Of a DNA stretch of 64,000 bases, positions 43,385 to 51,825 are shown piece after piece (within the stretch, counting starts at the first letter, position 1; the number at the start of each line of letters is the position of its first letter). The position numbers and the translations under genes were made by a program. The stretch spans positions 1 through 64,000 of the forward strand of contig NZ_QLLR01000011.1 in NCBI RefSeq assembly GCF_003259615.1, in the 5' to 3' direction. A model generated the notes under the pieces. That model ran no database searches, was not told the DNA's origin, and saw only the letters and a program-made list of their open reading frames with translations. The DNA comes from Pedobacter cryoconitis (lineage in GTDB: Bacteria; Bacteroidota; Bacteroidia; Sphingobacteriales; Sphingobacteriaceae).

Positions 43385-43430
43385 ATCAGTCATCAATGAT
43401 CAGTAATGAAATAATTGATTGATTTACCTG
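43378..43430. terminator. Hairpin covering the stop of the 130-aa gene
   Basis: An 11-bp inverted repeat CAGGTAAATCA / TGATTTACCTG (43378-43388, 43420-43430) with a 31-nt loop; the left arm includes the TAA stop. Confidence 0.5.
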
Positions 43431-43529
43431 TATATATAAGGTGAAAAGCTAATAGGCTGGAAAAAGATAATTCCTGAGCAGTTTTTATATTAACTATCTC
43501 ATTCGACTTATACAAATGTTTCATTTCAC

Positions 43530-43883
43530 CTACACAAATGCCGGAACTGGTGAATTTGGGTCATTTCCCTGAATTTGGTTTCTACGCACTTGTGAAGGAT
43601 CAGTTGGTTTTGCAGGATAGGTATCCTTAATGCCCTTTACAGCTTCATACATCAGGAAACCTCCCAAAAAGGTTTCTTGTAAACCTATTATCGGATGTTT
43701 ATAAAAACATCTGATACCTCTTTGAAAAATATATGCTCCGGCTACAATTGATACCAGGCGTTTAGCCGTACTCAGATTTTCTGCATTATTGGTAGTCAAA
43801 ATCTTCTTAGCGGCTAAAATTGTTAAGTTATGAGTGATTTTGTTTAACATGTGTTCTCTATTGTTTCTGTATGAATTCAACAT
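43530..43883 (-). CDS. Small membrane protein, DUF2892 (YgaP-like)
   Basis: I start at the ATG at 43883, which has an AAGGTGG Shine-Dalgarno-like sequence 5 nt upstream; a GTG 9 nt further is possible. The 117-aa product has one or two membrane segments in R-L-V-S-I-V-A-G-A-Y-I-F-Q-R-G and L-G-G-F-L-M-Y-E-A-V-K-G. These fit the DUF2892 pattern 'R..S...G......G.........L.GG.L.Y.a..G'. A soluble proline-rich tail follows. Role unknown; it lies divergent from the MscS gene. Confidence 0.7.
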   Translation of the reverse strand: MLNSYRNNREHMLNKITHNLTILAAKKILTTNNAENLSTAKRLVSIVAGAYIFQRGIRCFYKHPIIGLQETFLGGFLMYEAVKGIKDTYPAKPTDPSQVRRNQIQGNDPNSPVPAFV

Positions 43884-43979
43884 CTGTGCCACCTTTTTGT
43901 TTTGTAATCCTTGAAAATCTTAAACTTTTCAAGTAAGATGACGTTATTATTTAACCAATTAAGGATTAAAGATGCAATT

Positions 43980-44792
43980 ATGAAATTAGCCAATCAGAAC
44001 AACAGCGACTTACTTTATGATAGAGCGATTACCTGGCTTGTAGAAAAAGGACCAAATATTTTGATCGGTATAGCTGCCTTATCGATTGGCTTATGGCTTA
44101 TTAATATCTTCTCCAGATGGATCAAAAAAAGGTTTTATAATAAAGATGTTGATCCTTCTTTAAAACCCTTTTTCATCAGCCTGTCAGTCACAGCACTTCG
44201 CGTGCTGCTTGTTTTCACAGTCATGCAATTTATCGGTATACAAATGACTGTCTTTGCCGCATTAATTGGTGCTTTAGGCGTTGCAGCAGGTTTGGCTTTA
44301 TCAGGTACCTTACAGAATTTTGCAAGTGGAGTGCTTATTTTAATGCTTAAGCCATTTAGAGTTGGAGACAATATTATTGCTCAGGGTCAGGAAGGGACAG
44401 TGACCGGCATTGCGATTTTTTATACGACAGTAACTACTTTTGATAACAGGGCAGTGGTGATACCCAATGGGAAGCTGTCAAATGAAGTTATTATTAATAT
44501 CAGTACCAAAGGAAGCCGCAGACTGGATATTGAAGTTAAATTTAACTATGGTATAGATTATGACCTGCTATTTAAACTGGCCACACAAACCATTAATGAT
44601 TCATCAGATCTTTTAAAAGATCCCAGCCATCGAATAGGGGTTTCTCTGTTGGAAGAAACAGGATATAAAGTAATGATCAGTGTCTGGTTAAAATCTCATG
44701 GCTTTAATGACGCTAAACTTCTCTTTCAGGAAAAATTGATGGAAGCATTCAAAAATGGGGGTATCCCGCTTCCGGGTGTTACCCCCAAATAA
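43980..44792 (+). CDS. Small-conductance mechanosensitive channel (MscS family)
   Basis: The 270-aa membrane protein has three N-terminal membrane helices (about 15-120). TM3 is glycine/alanine rich (F-A-A-L-I-G-A-L-G-V-A-A-G-L-A-L-S-G-T-L-Q-N-F-A-S-G). A beta domain with V-G-D-N-I-I-A-Q-G-Q-E-G-T-V and V-V-I-P-N-G-K-L-S-N follows, then the alpha/beta C-terminus ending in F-K-N-G-G-I-P-L-P-G. It opens under hypo-osmotic shock. Starts at 43938 (ATG) or 43911 (TTG) are also open in frame; I prefer 43980, which has AAGGA upstream. Convergent with the MFS gene 10 nt away. Confidence 0.9.
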   Translation: MKLANQNNSDLLYDRAITWLVEKGPNILIGIAALSIGLWLINIFSRWIKKRFYNKDVDPSLKPFFISLSVTALRVLLVFTVMQFIGIQMTVFAALIGALGVAAGLALSGTLQNFASGVLILMLKPFRVGDNIIAQGQEGTVTGIAIFYTTVTTFDNRAVVIPNGKLSNEVIINISTKGSRRLDIEVKFNYGIDYDLLFKLATQTINDSSDLLKDPSHRIGVSLLEETGYKVMISVWLKSHGFNDAKLLFQEKLMEAFKNGGIPLPGVTPK

Positions 44793-44802
44793 TTCAGGAT
44801 AT

Positions 44803-46032
44803 TTAATGAAAAGATATTACTGTACTATCTTTATCCAGCTCAACCTTATGTTTAATATTCTTTCTTCCAAAATACAGGATCGCTAAAGCAAGAATTGAAG
44901 TTGATGCCATAATCGATACCATAGGTACAGAAGAATGTACATCAAACAGACTTACAGCAACTGAAGCTAATGTTCCCAGGCCCATTTGAATAGCGCCCAT
45001 TAAAGCCGATGCACTGCCTGCGTTTTTAGTAAAAGGTGCTAAAGTAAGGGCAGAGGCATTCGGACTGGCAAAACCAAGGCAACTTAAGAATATAAATAGT
45101 AAAATGATTGTTTCTGTTAAACCAAACCAGCCGTTAATACTACCTATAAGAAATACAACCCCGGTAACCGCCTGGCAGGTCAATGCACCGAATATAAGCT
45201 GTTCACTGCTATACTTTCTAAGCATCAGCGTATTCACCTGGCTTGCACCAATTAAGCCAATAGATAAGAAAGCGAATATCCAACCGTAAGTTTTCTCACT
45301 TACAGCAAAAATCTTCATAAATAACAAGGGAGAACCTGAAATATAAGCAAACAGCCCACCGAAAGCTATTGCTCCCGTAAAGGCATAAGTATAGAATTGC
45401 GGCTCTTTTAAAACAGCGATGAAGCCCATTATAATAGGTTTGGGCTTTAAAGAAATTGTAGTATCGGGCTTATAAGTACCTGGAAGGCCAACTACACTGG
45501 CAATCAGGTTGAGCAGCCCCAATAACATTAACACTAAAAACACAGCGTGCCACCCATATGTAGAAGTTACATAACCACCAACAGTTGGTGCAATCATTGG
45601 AGACACACCCACAACCAACCATAACAAGGCGAATACTTTCGCATTTTCATGAATAGGAAACAAGTCCCTGACCATAGCAATTGAAGCTACTGCAGCTGCA
45701 CAACTACCCAGAGCTTGTATACACCGCAGTACAATCAGGGCATCAATACTTTTAGTATAGGCACAACCTAAAGAAGCAATGATATAAATTACTAATCCGA
45801 TAAACAACGGTTTCTTTCTGCCAAAACGATCTAACAAGGGCCCGTAAAGTAACTGTCCAAGGGAGATTCCTATGAAAAACCCGGATAATGATAAGGAAAC
45901 GCTCGCAATTGAGGTATTTAAATCTTTGGCAATTGCAGGGAAACCCGGCAAATAAATGTCGATTGAAAAGGGCCCCAATGCAGTAAGTGAGCCTAATAAG
46001 AGAATAAGGAAGAAGTGCTTTTTTTTCGTCAT
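44803..46032 (-). CDS. MFS drug efflux pump, Bcr/CflA family
   Basis: The 409-aa protein has 12 membrane helices. Family marks are G-P-F-S-I-D-I-Y-L-P-G-F-P-A-I-A (TM1), motif A G-Q-L-L-Y-G-P-L-L-D-R-F-G-R-K-K-P and motif C-like R-C-I-Q-A-L-G-S-C-A-A-A-V-A. Bcr/CflA pumps export drugs such as bicyclomycin, or sulfonamides and cysteine, by proton antiport. Single gene, minus strand; a TATATTCG sequence touches its start codon. Confidence 0.93.
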   Translation of the reverse strand: MTKKKHFFLILLLGSLTALGPFSIDIYLPGFPAIAKDLNTSIASVSLSLSGFFIGISLGQLLYGPLLDRFGRKKPLFIGLVIYIIASLGCAYTKSIDALIVLRCIQALGSCAAAVASIAMVRDLFPIHENAKVFALLWLVVGVSPMIAPTVGGYVTSTYGWHAVFLVLMLLGLLNLIASVVGLPGTYKPDTTISLKPKPIIMGFIAVLKEPQFYTYAFTGAIAFGGLFAYISGSPLLFMKIFAVSEKTYGWIFAFLSIGLIGASQVNTLMLRKYSSEQLIFGALTCQAVTGVVFLIGSINGWFGLTETIILLFIFLSCLGFASPNASALTLAPFTKNAGSASALMGAIQMGLGTLASVAVSLFDVHSSVPMVSIMASTSILALAILYFGRKNIKHKVELDKDSTVISFH

Positions 46033-46070
46033 CGAATATAGATTGCGAAGAGAATTTCGCGATTGATATA

Positions 46071-46100
46071 ATCAGGGCACCTATTGACAGGTGCCCTGAT
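46071..46100 (-). terminator. Hairpin terminator after the nucleoside phosphorylase gene
   Basis: A perfect 12-bp stem ATCAGGGCACCT / AGGTGCCCTGAT with a 6-nt loop, 7 nt after the stop; the T tail is weak. Confidence 0.75.
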
Positions 46101-46106
46101 TTGTAA

Positions 46107-46982
46107 TTAATTAGAAGCTGTAATTCTTTCTAAGACAAGCTTAATTGCCTTATCTACAACTGTATTCGGATCTTTACTAAACTGATAATTTACTCTGCTA
46201 GCTAAAATAGCATTAACCGAAAGTGCTTTATGTCCAAGAACTTTTGCCAGTGCGTAAATACCTGCAGTTTCCATTTCAAGGTTCGTAATTCTATAGTTTT
46301 CATAACTGAAAGTATTCAGTTTCTGAATGAAATCCGGTACAGCGTTCTGAGCTCTTACCTGTCGTCCCTGAGGGGCGTAGAAACCAGGTGCCGTTACTGT
46401 AATTCCCTGTTCCATTCCTTTTCCGATAGTATTTAACAATACCGGGTCTGCCGAGGTCAGGTAAGGGTTAACCGCATGTAAATCTTTAAAATGTTCCTTT
46501 ACATGATCAAAAAGACCTTGTTCTTCATTCGGTACTTCATGAACATAATAGTGCATTAAAGCATCCAGGCCAAGTCCGAAAGTAGAAGCTAGGATAGTTC
46601 CCATCGGCAGGTCCGGTTGTACAGCGCCCGAAGTTCCCACCCTGATAATATCTAATGAAGTTAACTTCTCTTTGACTTCGCGGGTTTTGAAATCTACATT
46701 GACCAGAGCGTCCAGCTCATTGAAAACAATATCTATATTGTCAGTACCGATTCCTGTAGAAATTACAGTGATGCGTTTCGTACCTATATAACCTGTATGT
46801 GTTAAAAATTCCCTTTTTCCTTTTTTAAGTTCAATACGGTCAAAGTGTTTTGTTATTTCTGAAATCCTGTCAGGATCGCCAACAGTAATTACTGTATCCG
46901 CAACATCTTCAGGGAGTATATTTAAGTGGTAAATGCTTCCATCGGGATTGATGACTAAGTCTGCTTCTGATAATTTTTGCAT
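46107..46982 (-). CDS. udp: Nucleoside phosphorylase, uridine phosphorylase-like
   Basis: The 291-aa PNP/UDP-family protein cleaves a nucleoside with phosphate in the cytoplasm. It has V-I-T-V-G-D-P-D-R-I (phosphate loop), V-I-S-T-G-I-G-T-D-N-I-D-I, I-I-R-V-G-T-S-G-A-V-Q and, for the nucleoside, N-L-E-M-E-T-A-G-I-Y-A-L-A. The Glu-Met-Glu triad is complete. The longer C-terminal loop and 291-residue length point to the Bacteroidota uridine phosphorylase group rather than hexameric DeoD, but the base specificity is inferred. Confidence 0.88.
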   Translation of the reverse strand: MQKLSEADLVINPDGSIYHLNILPEDVADTVITVGDPDRISEITKHFDRIELKKGKREFLTHTGYIGTKRITVISTGIGTDNIDIVFNELDALVNVDFKTREVKEKLTSLDIIRVGTSGAVQPDLPMGTILASTFGLGLDALMHYYVHEVPNEEQGLFDHVKEHFKDLHAVNPYLTSADPVLLNTIGKGMEQGITVTAPGFYAPQGRQVRAQNAVPDFIQKLNTFSYENYRITNLEMETAGIYALAKVLGHKALSVNAILASRVNYQFSKDPNTVVDKAIKLVLERITASN

Positions 46983-47016
46983 GGTAATTGGATTAATGAT
47001 ATTCTAAATTAAGGTT

Positions 47017-47631
47017 TTAAACAGTGCCAAGGTATTTTATTTCAACACCTGATTGTTTTTCGACTCTTTGTAAAACTTTATTCAATTGGGATTTTCTAAC
47101 TTCAAATCTGATGGTACACTCATTGTCAAACTGTTGATCAAGCACAGTCAGCTGTTCTTCTTTGACCATGCGCATTACATCGTTCATGACCAGGTAATCA
47201 AACTTAATCTCATAAATGTCGTTGACGGTCTTATCGACAATCACAGCTACATTAACTGCCTCAACAGCAGCAGACTTATAAGCATTAATTAAACCAGGAA
47301 CACCCAGCAGTGTGCCTCCAAAATAACGAACGACTACAATCAGTATATTTGTCAGACCAGCTGATAGTAAAGCATTTAAAATAGGTCTTCCGGCTGTACC
47401 CGAAGGCTCACCATCATCATTTACCCGGTAAACGCTTTTATCTGGCGTAAGGCGGTAAGCATAACAAAAATGATTTGCCTTTGTATGTTCAGCTCTCAAT
47501 TTCATCAAATGTGCTTTAACATCATTTTCTGAAAGCAATGGATAGGCAAAAGCGATAAATTTACTTCCTTTATCTTTAAAGGTCCCTTCTGCAGGATGAT
47601 CTATCGTTTTGTAGGTATCATCAAACAGCAT
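47017..47631 (-). CDS. YigZ/IMPACT family protein
   Basis: The 204-aa cytoplasmic protein has the IMPACT/YigZ landmarks: G-S-K-F-I-A-F-A, A-N-H-F-C-Y-A-Y-R, the signature D-D-G-E-P-S-G-T-A-G-R-P-I-L, then V-V-V-R-Y-F-G-G-T-L-L-G-V-P-G-L-I-N-A-Y. A C-terminal ferredoxin-like DUF1949 domain lies at about 135-200. Eukaryotic IMPACT inhibits Gcn2; the bacterial role is unknown and may concern ribosomes. Its start overlaps the upstream EamA gene by 11 nt, so it is translated from the same transcript as ribD and the transporter. Confidence 0.93.
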   Translation of the reverse strand: MLFDDTYKTIDHPAEGTFKDKGSKFIAFAYPLLSENDVKAHLMKLRAEHTKANHFCYAYRLTPDKSVYRVNDDGEPSGTAGRPILNALLSAGLTNILIVVVRYFGGTLLGVPGLINAYKSAAVEAVNVAVIVDKTVNDIYEIKFDYLVMNDVMRMVKEEQLTVLDQQFDNECTIRFEVRKSQLNKVLQRVEKQSGVEIKYLGTV

Positions 47632-48484
47632 ATTTCTGCGATAATGTAATCAGTAAAATGGCAACAAGGGCCATCGCTATACCAATATAATTCAACTTAC
47701 TTACTTTTTCTTTGAACAGGACTATACCAATAATACTCCCTAAAATGATGACCCCCATATTCATTGCCGCAAATACTGTAGAAGGATTCGCCGCCATTGC
47801 CCGGTGTGCTTTCATATAAAACAGGATGTTTCCGAAATTGAAGCATCCCAATACGATACCACAAAAGAAATTGATCAGTTCTGCTTTCTTCTTCCTGAAG
47901 ATCATTACATACCCCAAAATCAAGGCTGCAATTATACAGGAGATACAAAAGATAACCATTAATGTACTTGTGTAAGGAATGGACTTATCTAATGCCAGTT
48001 TTTTAAACATGACATCTATCAGTCCAAAGCCTATAAAGACCAGGATCGGATAAAGATAGGAGCTTGTTTCAGCCTTAACAGTTGACTTGCGGGAGAGCGT
48101 AAGCACAATAGCTACAAAACCGACTAAAAGGCCCGCCACTTTTAAACCACCAAAATTTTCCCCGAAAAGATATAACGAAGCCAGGATAGGGATGAACAAA
48201 GATAAACGCTGGGCAATATCTGATTTCACGATCCCTATATTTCTGACAGAAGCACCCAGGATCAGAAATAAAACGGGCAATAATACGCCGATCGCAATAG
48301 CAAGTGTACTAGGAACTGTTATCAGCTGAGCTAATTCAGGCCTGAAGAAAATATAACTAAGAATTATAGCCGCCAGATAATTCCACATTACCGCTTGCAG
48401 CACGTGAATATTGTAGCGTTTTGCCAATTTTAGCAAGACTGCTACGGTTACGCTGCAGCTGATGCTGAGTAATATGTATATCAT
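47621..48484 (-). CDS. EamA/DMT-family permease
   Basis: The 287-aa protein has about 10 membrane helices in two EamA-like halves (about 1-135 and 145-285). A glycine-containing helix ends each half (L-L-V-G-F-V-A-I-V-L-T-L; I-G-I-A-M-A-L-V-A-I-L-L-I-T-L-S). Members move amino acids, nucleotide sugars or riboflavin-like metabolites; substrate unknown. Its start overlaps the end of ribD by 4 nt (ATGA type), so the two are coupled; a flavin or pyrimidine-related cargo is possible but unproven. Confidence 0.88.
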   Translation of the reverse strand: MIYILLSISCSVTVAVLLKLAKRYNIHVLQAVMWNYLAAIILSYIFFRPELAQLITVPSTLAIAIGVLLPVLFLILGASVRNIGIVKSDIAQRLSLFIPILASLYLFGENFGGLKVAGLLVGFVAIVLTLSRKSTVKAETSSYLYPILVFIGFGLIDVMFKKLALDKSIPYTSTLMVIFCISCIIAALILGYVMIFRKKKAELINFFCGIVLGCFNFGNILFYMKAHRAMAANPSTVFAAMNMGVIILGSIIGIVLFKEKVSKLNYIGIAMALVAILLITLSQKYAV

Positions 48485-49536
48485 TTATTATTGTAATTTT
48501 TATATATAGTTAACTGATCTTTATCTATTTGCGTAACTGATAGGATGTTTCCATTGATCTGTGGAGAATGTATTCCTATGTCCCAGCTTGAAGCAGAATT
48601 AAAAACTCTGGCCTCATCCCACAAACCAGAAGAAATAAACTGGTTCAGAATATTTGCGCCACCTTCAATAATGATTGATTGTATATCCATCAGATACAGT
48701 TGATAAGCAATCTTCTGAGGAAGATAATATTGCATGTCTTCCATTTCAATAAAATGGATATTACCTTCTACAGTGGTTTTCTGCTCATTGAATATAATGG
48801 TTTTAGCATCCTGATTATATAATTTACTATCGGCTGGTATTTCGAGTTTACGGTCAATGGCAATTCTGACAGGATTTTTCCCTGGCCATTCTCTGGCACT
48901 AAGGGCAGGGTTATCAGCAATTGCAGTCTGCTTACCAACTAAAATAGCATCTTCCTCAGTTCTCCATTTATGTACTAGTTTCTTTGAAAGCGGGCCACTG
49001 ATCCACTGCTGTACAGAGTTCCTGGGCGCAAAGTATCCATTCGCTGTTCTGGCCCATTTTAAGATGATGTAGGGGCGTTGCTGAGTAATTCTGGTGAAAA
49101 AACGACGATTCACCTCAAAACATTCTTCTTCAAGAACCCCCGAAACTACTTCTATACCCGCATTCTTTAACTTTTCAATTCCTTTACCATCCACATCAGG
49201 AAAAGGATCACGATTGCCAATTACTACTTTTTTCAGCTGGTGGCGAATCAGTAAATCAGCACATGGAGGCGTTTTTCCAAAATGCGCACAGGGTTCAAGA
49301 CTTACATAAGCAACTGCATTTTTCAATAATTCGGCTGCCTGTTCACCATACCGGTCTGTTACAGAGCGGATAGCATTAACCTCGGCATGAGCCTGACCAT
49401 ATTTCTGGTGATAACCTTCTCCTATAATCTTTCCTCCGCTAACAATTACGCAACCTACCAATGGATTTGGGCTTACCTGACCGTTACCCATTTCTGCTAA
49501 CTCCAGACAGCGTTTCATGTACAATTCATCGCTCAT
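48481..49536 (-). CDS. ribD: Bifunctional riboflavin deaminase/reductase
   Basis: The 351-aa enzyme does two riboflavin-synthesis steps. The N-terminal cytidine-deaminase-like zinc domain (about 1-145) has G-Q-A-H-A-E-V-N-A-I (His50, Glu52) and S-L-E-P-C-A-H-F-G-K-T-P-P-C (Cys83, Cys92). The C-terminal reductase (about 150-350) has W-A-R-T-A-N-G-Y-F-A, L-V-G-K-Q-T-A-I-A-D-N-P and I-I-I-E-G-G-A-N-I-L-N. The C-terminal half is a little short but complete to its G-G-A motif. It leads a three-gene minus-strand operon and has a -7 element 5 nt before the ATG. No FMN riboswitch is seen. Confidence 0.95.
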   Translation of the reverse strand: MSDELYMKRCLELAEMGNGQVSPNPLVGCVIVSGGKIIGEGYHQKYGQAHAEVNAIRSVTDRYGEQAAELLKNAVAYVSLEPCAHFGKTPPCADLLIRHQLKKVVIGNRDPFPDVDGKGIEKLKNAGIEVVSGVLEEECFEVNRRFFTRITQQRPYIILKWARTANGYFAPRNSVQQWISGPLSKKLVHKWRTEEDAILVGKQTAIADNPALSAREWPGKNPVRIAIDRKLEIPADSKLYNQDAKTIIFNEQKTTVEGNIHFIEMEDMQYYLPQKIAYQLYLMDIQSIIIEGGANILNQFISSGLWDEARVFNSASSWDIGIHSPQINGNILSVTQIDKDQLTIYKNYNNK

Positions 49537-49541
49537 ATGGA

Positions 49542-49549
49542 CAAAAATA
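49542..49549 (-). promoter_or_regulatory. -7 element of ribD (TATTTTTG)
   Basis: An exact TAnnTTTG on the minus strand, 5 nt before the ribD ATG; an imperfect TTTC lies 20 nt upstream as a possible -33 box. Confidence 0.6.
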
Positions 49550-49605
49550 GCTTCAATTTATGAGCTATTGAAATATTTCGACCACAGAGATGCAACATTT
49601 ATTAA

Positions 49606-49613
49606 TACTTTTG
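49606..49613 (+). promoter_or_regulatory. -7 element of prmC (TACTTTTG)
   Basis: An exact TAnnTTTG, 6 nt before the chosen prmC ATG at 49620; this also argues against the in-frame ATG at 49590. Confidence 0.6.
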
Positions 49614-49619
49614 CATTTA

Positions 49620-50462
49620 ATGAATGTGAAGCAATTAGAACAATACTTTATCAAAGAACTATCCACATTATATGATGGAGAAGAAGCAAAGCAATTGTTT
49701 GGCCTGGCAGCCAGACAGGTAGCTGACTGGAACCACTCTCAATTATTGATCAATGCCACAACATTACCAGGTCCTGAACAATCTTTAGCTTACGAACATA
49801 TATTACTGGAACTGAAGAAAGGAAGACCCATGCAGCACATCCTTGCTGAGGCATGGTTTTACGGGCTTAAATTTAAAGTCACTGAAGCTGTCCTGATTCC
49901 AAGACCCGAAACTGAAGAATTAATAGAATGGATTCTGGATACCTTAAATGTTCTGCCTGTTTCCAGCATCCTGGATATTGGTACCGGAAGCGGATGTATC
50001 GCGATTACTTTAAAAAAGAATCTTGAACAAGTTGAAGTAAGTGCATTGGACGTTTCTGCTGACGCATTAAAAGTAGCCGGAGAAAATGCAGTGCTCAACA
50101 AAGCCCTCATTAATTTCATTCATTCAGACATCCTGACCTATAGCAGTCCATCGAAGTACGACCTGATTGTCAGTAATCCGCCTTATATTACAGAGAACGA
50201 AAAGGAAGAAATGCACCAGAATGTCTTAGCTTATGAACCACATCTGGCTTTATTTGTGAGCAATGAAAACCCTTTAGTATTCTACAAACGTATTGCAGAC
50301 TTTGCCCGGGTCAATCTGCAGCCAAAAGGAAAATTATTCTTTGAGATCAACGAATATCTAGGTGAGGAAACAGTACAGATGCTTTCTGCTAAAGGATTCA
50401 CTGACATCATCTTAAAGAAAGACATGCAAGGCAAAGACAGAATGATTTCTTGCAATTTATAA
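49620..50462 (+). CDS. prmC: Release factor glutamine N5-methyltransferase
   Basis: The 280-aa SAM-dependent methyltransferase modifies the GGQ glutamine of release factors RF1/RF2. It has an N-terminal helical domain, then the SAM motif I-L-D-I-G-T-G-S-G-C-I-A-I-T-L and the catalytic N-P-P-Y (residues 186-189, followed by I-T-E). The start at 49620 is chosen over 49590 because a -7 element occupies 49606-49613. Convergent with xerD, 1 nt between the stops. Cytoplasmic. Confidence 0.95.
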   Translation: MNVKQLEQYFIKELSTLYDGEEAKQLFGLAARQVADWNHSQLLINATTLPGPEQSLAYEHILLELKKGRPMQHILAEAWFYGLKFKVTEAVLIPRPETEELIEWILDTLNVLPVSSILDIGTGSGCIAITLKKNLEQVEVSALDVSADALKVAGENAVLNKALINFIHSDILTYSSPSKYDLIVSNPPYITENEKEEMHQNVLAYEPHLALFVSNENPLVFYKRIADFARVNLQPKGKLFFEINEYLGEETVQMLSAKGFTDIILKKDMQGKDRMISCNL

Positions 50463-50463
50463 T

Positions 50464-51363
50464 TTACGTTCTGGGGTGGAACTGTGTGATGATACCTCTT
50501 AAATAATCCCTGTCCAGATGCGTATAAACCTCTGTGGTAGTAATACTTGAATGCCCTAACATTTCTTGTACCGCCCTTAAATCTGCGCCGCCTTCAATTA
50601 AATGAGTCGCAAAAGAATGCCTGAAGGTATGCGGACTTATCGTTTTTTTTAAACCGATTACAACTGCCAATGCTTTAATCATCGTAAATACCGAAATCCT
50701 GGATAACCTTGAACCCATTCTATTGAGGAAAATATAGTTCTCATTTCCCTTTTTAATGGCTAAATGGACTCTAACCTGGCTCAGATAAATATCAATGTAT
50801 TTCAATGCAGTGGCCCCGATAGGGACAATCCTTTCCTTATTTCCTTTACCAGTTACTTTAATGAATTCCTGCGTAGGATTCAGGTCTGAAATACGAAGAG
50901 TAATCAGCTCTGTTACCCTTAATCCGCAACCATACAAAACTTCTAAAATGGCTTTGTTTCTCATCCCTTCGGGCCTGGAAGCATCTATAGCCTCAATCAA
51001 AGCATTAATTTCTGCCACATTCAATATATCAGGAAGTTTTCTGCTTAGTTTAGGAGAATCAAGCTGCTGAGAAGGATCAATTTCAATTAATTCTTCCAGC
51101 ATCAGATAATTAAAAAAAGACTTCAATCCCGAGATTACCCTGGCCTGTGTATTGGCCAGCATACCGAGCTCACTCAGCCATTTAATAAACTCATGTAACA
51201 CCTTGTCAGATATATTTTTAACAGAGAACTCCTCACCAATAACCTCATAATACTGAAACAGCTTGGCAACATCATTCAAGTAAGCACTAACGGAATTTTC
51301 AGAAAGTCCGCGTTCGAGCCTTAAGTAAGCTTTGAATTCATTATGGTAAGGATAATTAATCAC
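50464..51363 (-). CDS. xerD: Tyrosine site-specific recombinase XerD-like
   Basis: The 299-aa integrase-family protein has an N-terminal SAM-like DNA-binding domain (about 5-95) and the full catalytic set: Arg149 (C-G-L-R-V-T-E-L), Lys173 (T-G-K-G-N-K), His245 and Arg248 (H-T-F-R-H-S), His271 (L-G-H-S-S-I) and Tyr280 (T-T-E-V-Y-T-H). Length and motifs fit chromosome-dimer resolvases XerC/XerD; XerD is the usual name for this 299-residue form, acting at dif. It starts with GTG at 51363. It is not next to phage or integron genes, so it is the housekeeping type. Confidence 0.93.
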   Translation of the reverse strand: MINYPYHNEFKAYLRLERGLSENSVSAYLNDVAKLFQYYEVIGEEFSVKNISDKVLHEFIKWLSELGMLANTQARVISGLKSFFNYLMLEELIEIDPSQQLDSPKLSRKLPDILNVAEINALIEAIDASRPEGMRNKAILEVLYGCGLRVTELITLRISDLNPTQEFIKVTGKGNKERIVPIGATALKYIDIYLSQVRVHLAIKKGNENYIFLNRMGSRLSRISVFTMIKALAVVIGLKKTISPHTFRHSFATHLIEGGADLRAVQEMLGHSSITTTEVYTHLDRDYLRGIITQFHPRT

Positions 51364-51392
51364 TCGGATTTTTATTTATTAGTTTTTAAGTC

Positions 51393-51400
51393 TAAGTTTG
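51393..51400 (+). promoter_or_regulatory. -7 element of aroQ (TAAGTTTG)
   Basis: An exact TAnnTTTG, 5 nt before the aroQ ATG at 51406; the -33 box is degenerate. Confidence 0.6.
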
Positions 51401-51405
51401 AATGG

Positions 51406-51825
51406 ATGAAGATACAGATTATTAACGGACCTAATTTAAATCTGCTGGGCATACGTGAACCTGGAGTTTATGGAAGCAAAAGTTTCGAAGGATACTTTAC
51501 AGAATTAAAAGACAAATATAAAAACATAGAACTTGAATATTTCCAGAGTAATGTAGAAGGGGAGCTGATCAACAAATTACATGAAGTTGGCTTTTCATTC
51601 GATGGCATCATTTTGAACGGCGGAGGATACACGCATACTTCAGTCGCTATTGCTGACGCAATTGCAGGCATTAATACACCCGTTGTCGAAGTACATGTTT
51701 CTAATATTTATGCCAGAGAAGAATTCCGTCATGTTTCTCTGACCGGGAAAAACTGCAAAGGTGTATTAACCGGTTTCGGATTAGATGGTTATCGTCTGGC
51801 TATCGAAAGTCTTTTAGCTGGCTGA
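51406..51825 (+). CDS. aroQ: 3-Dehydroquinate dehydratase type II
   Basis: The 139-aa dodecameric enzyme carries out the third step of the shikimate pathway. It has I-I-N-G-P-N-L-N-L-L-G-I-R-E-P (Arg17), catalytic Tyr22, the I-L-N-G-G-G-Y-T-H-T-S motif and E-V-H-V-S-N-I-Y-A-R-E-E-F-R. The ATG at 51406 is the only start that gives the conserved N-terminus. Its 3' end overlaps the convergent glycosyltransferase gene by 26 nt. Confidence 0.96.
   Translation: MKIQIINGPNLNLLGIREPGVYGSKSFEGYFTELKDKYKNIELEYFQSNVEGELINKLHEVGFSFDGIILNGGGYTHTSVAIADAIAGINTPVVEVHVSNIYAREEFRHVSLTGKNCKGVLTGFGLDGYRLAIESLLAG

Noticed and set aside
46030-46040. TATATTCG directly at the MFS gene start as a promoter
   Set aside because: With no gap to the ATG the transcript would begin inside the gene; the match is also one base off consensus.
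50464-51363. The tyrosine recombinase as an integrase marking a mobile island
   Set aside because: Length, complete XerC/D-type motifs and housekeeping neighbours (prmC, aroQ) fit chromosomal XerD; no attachment repeats or phage genes nearby.
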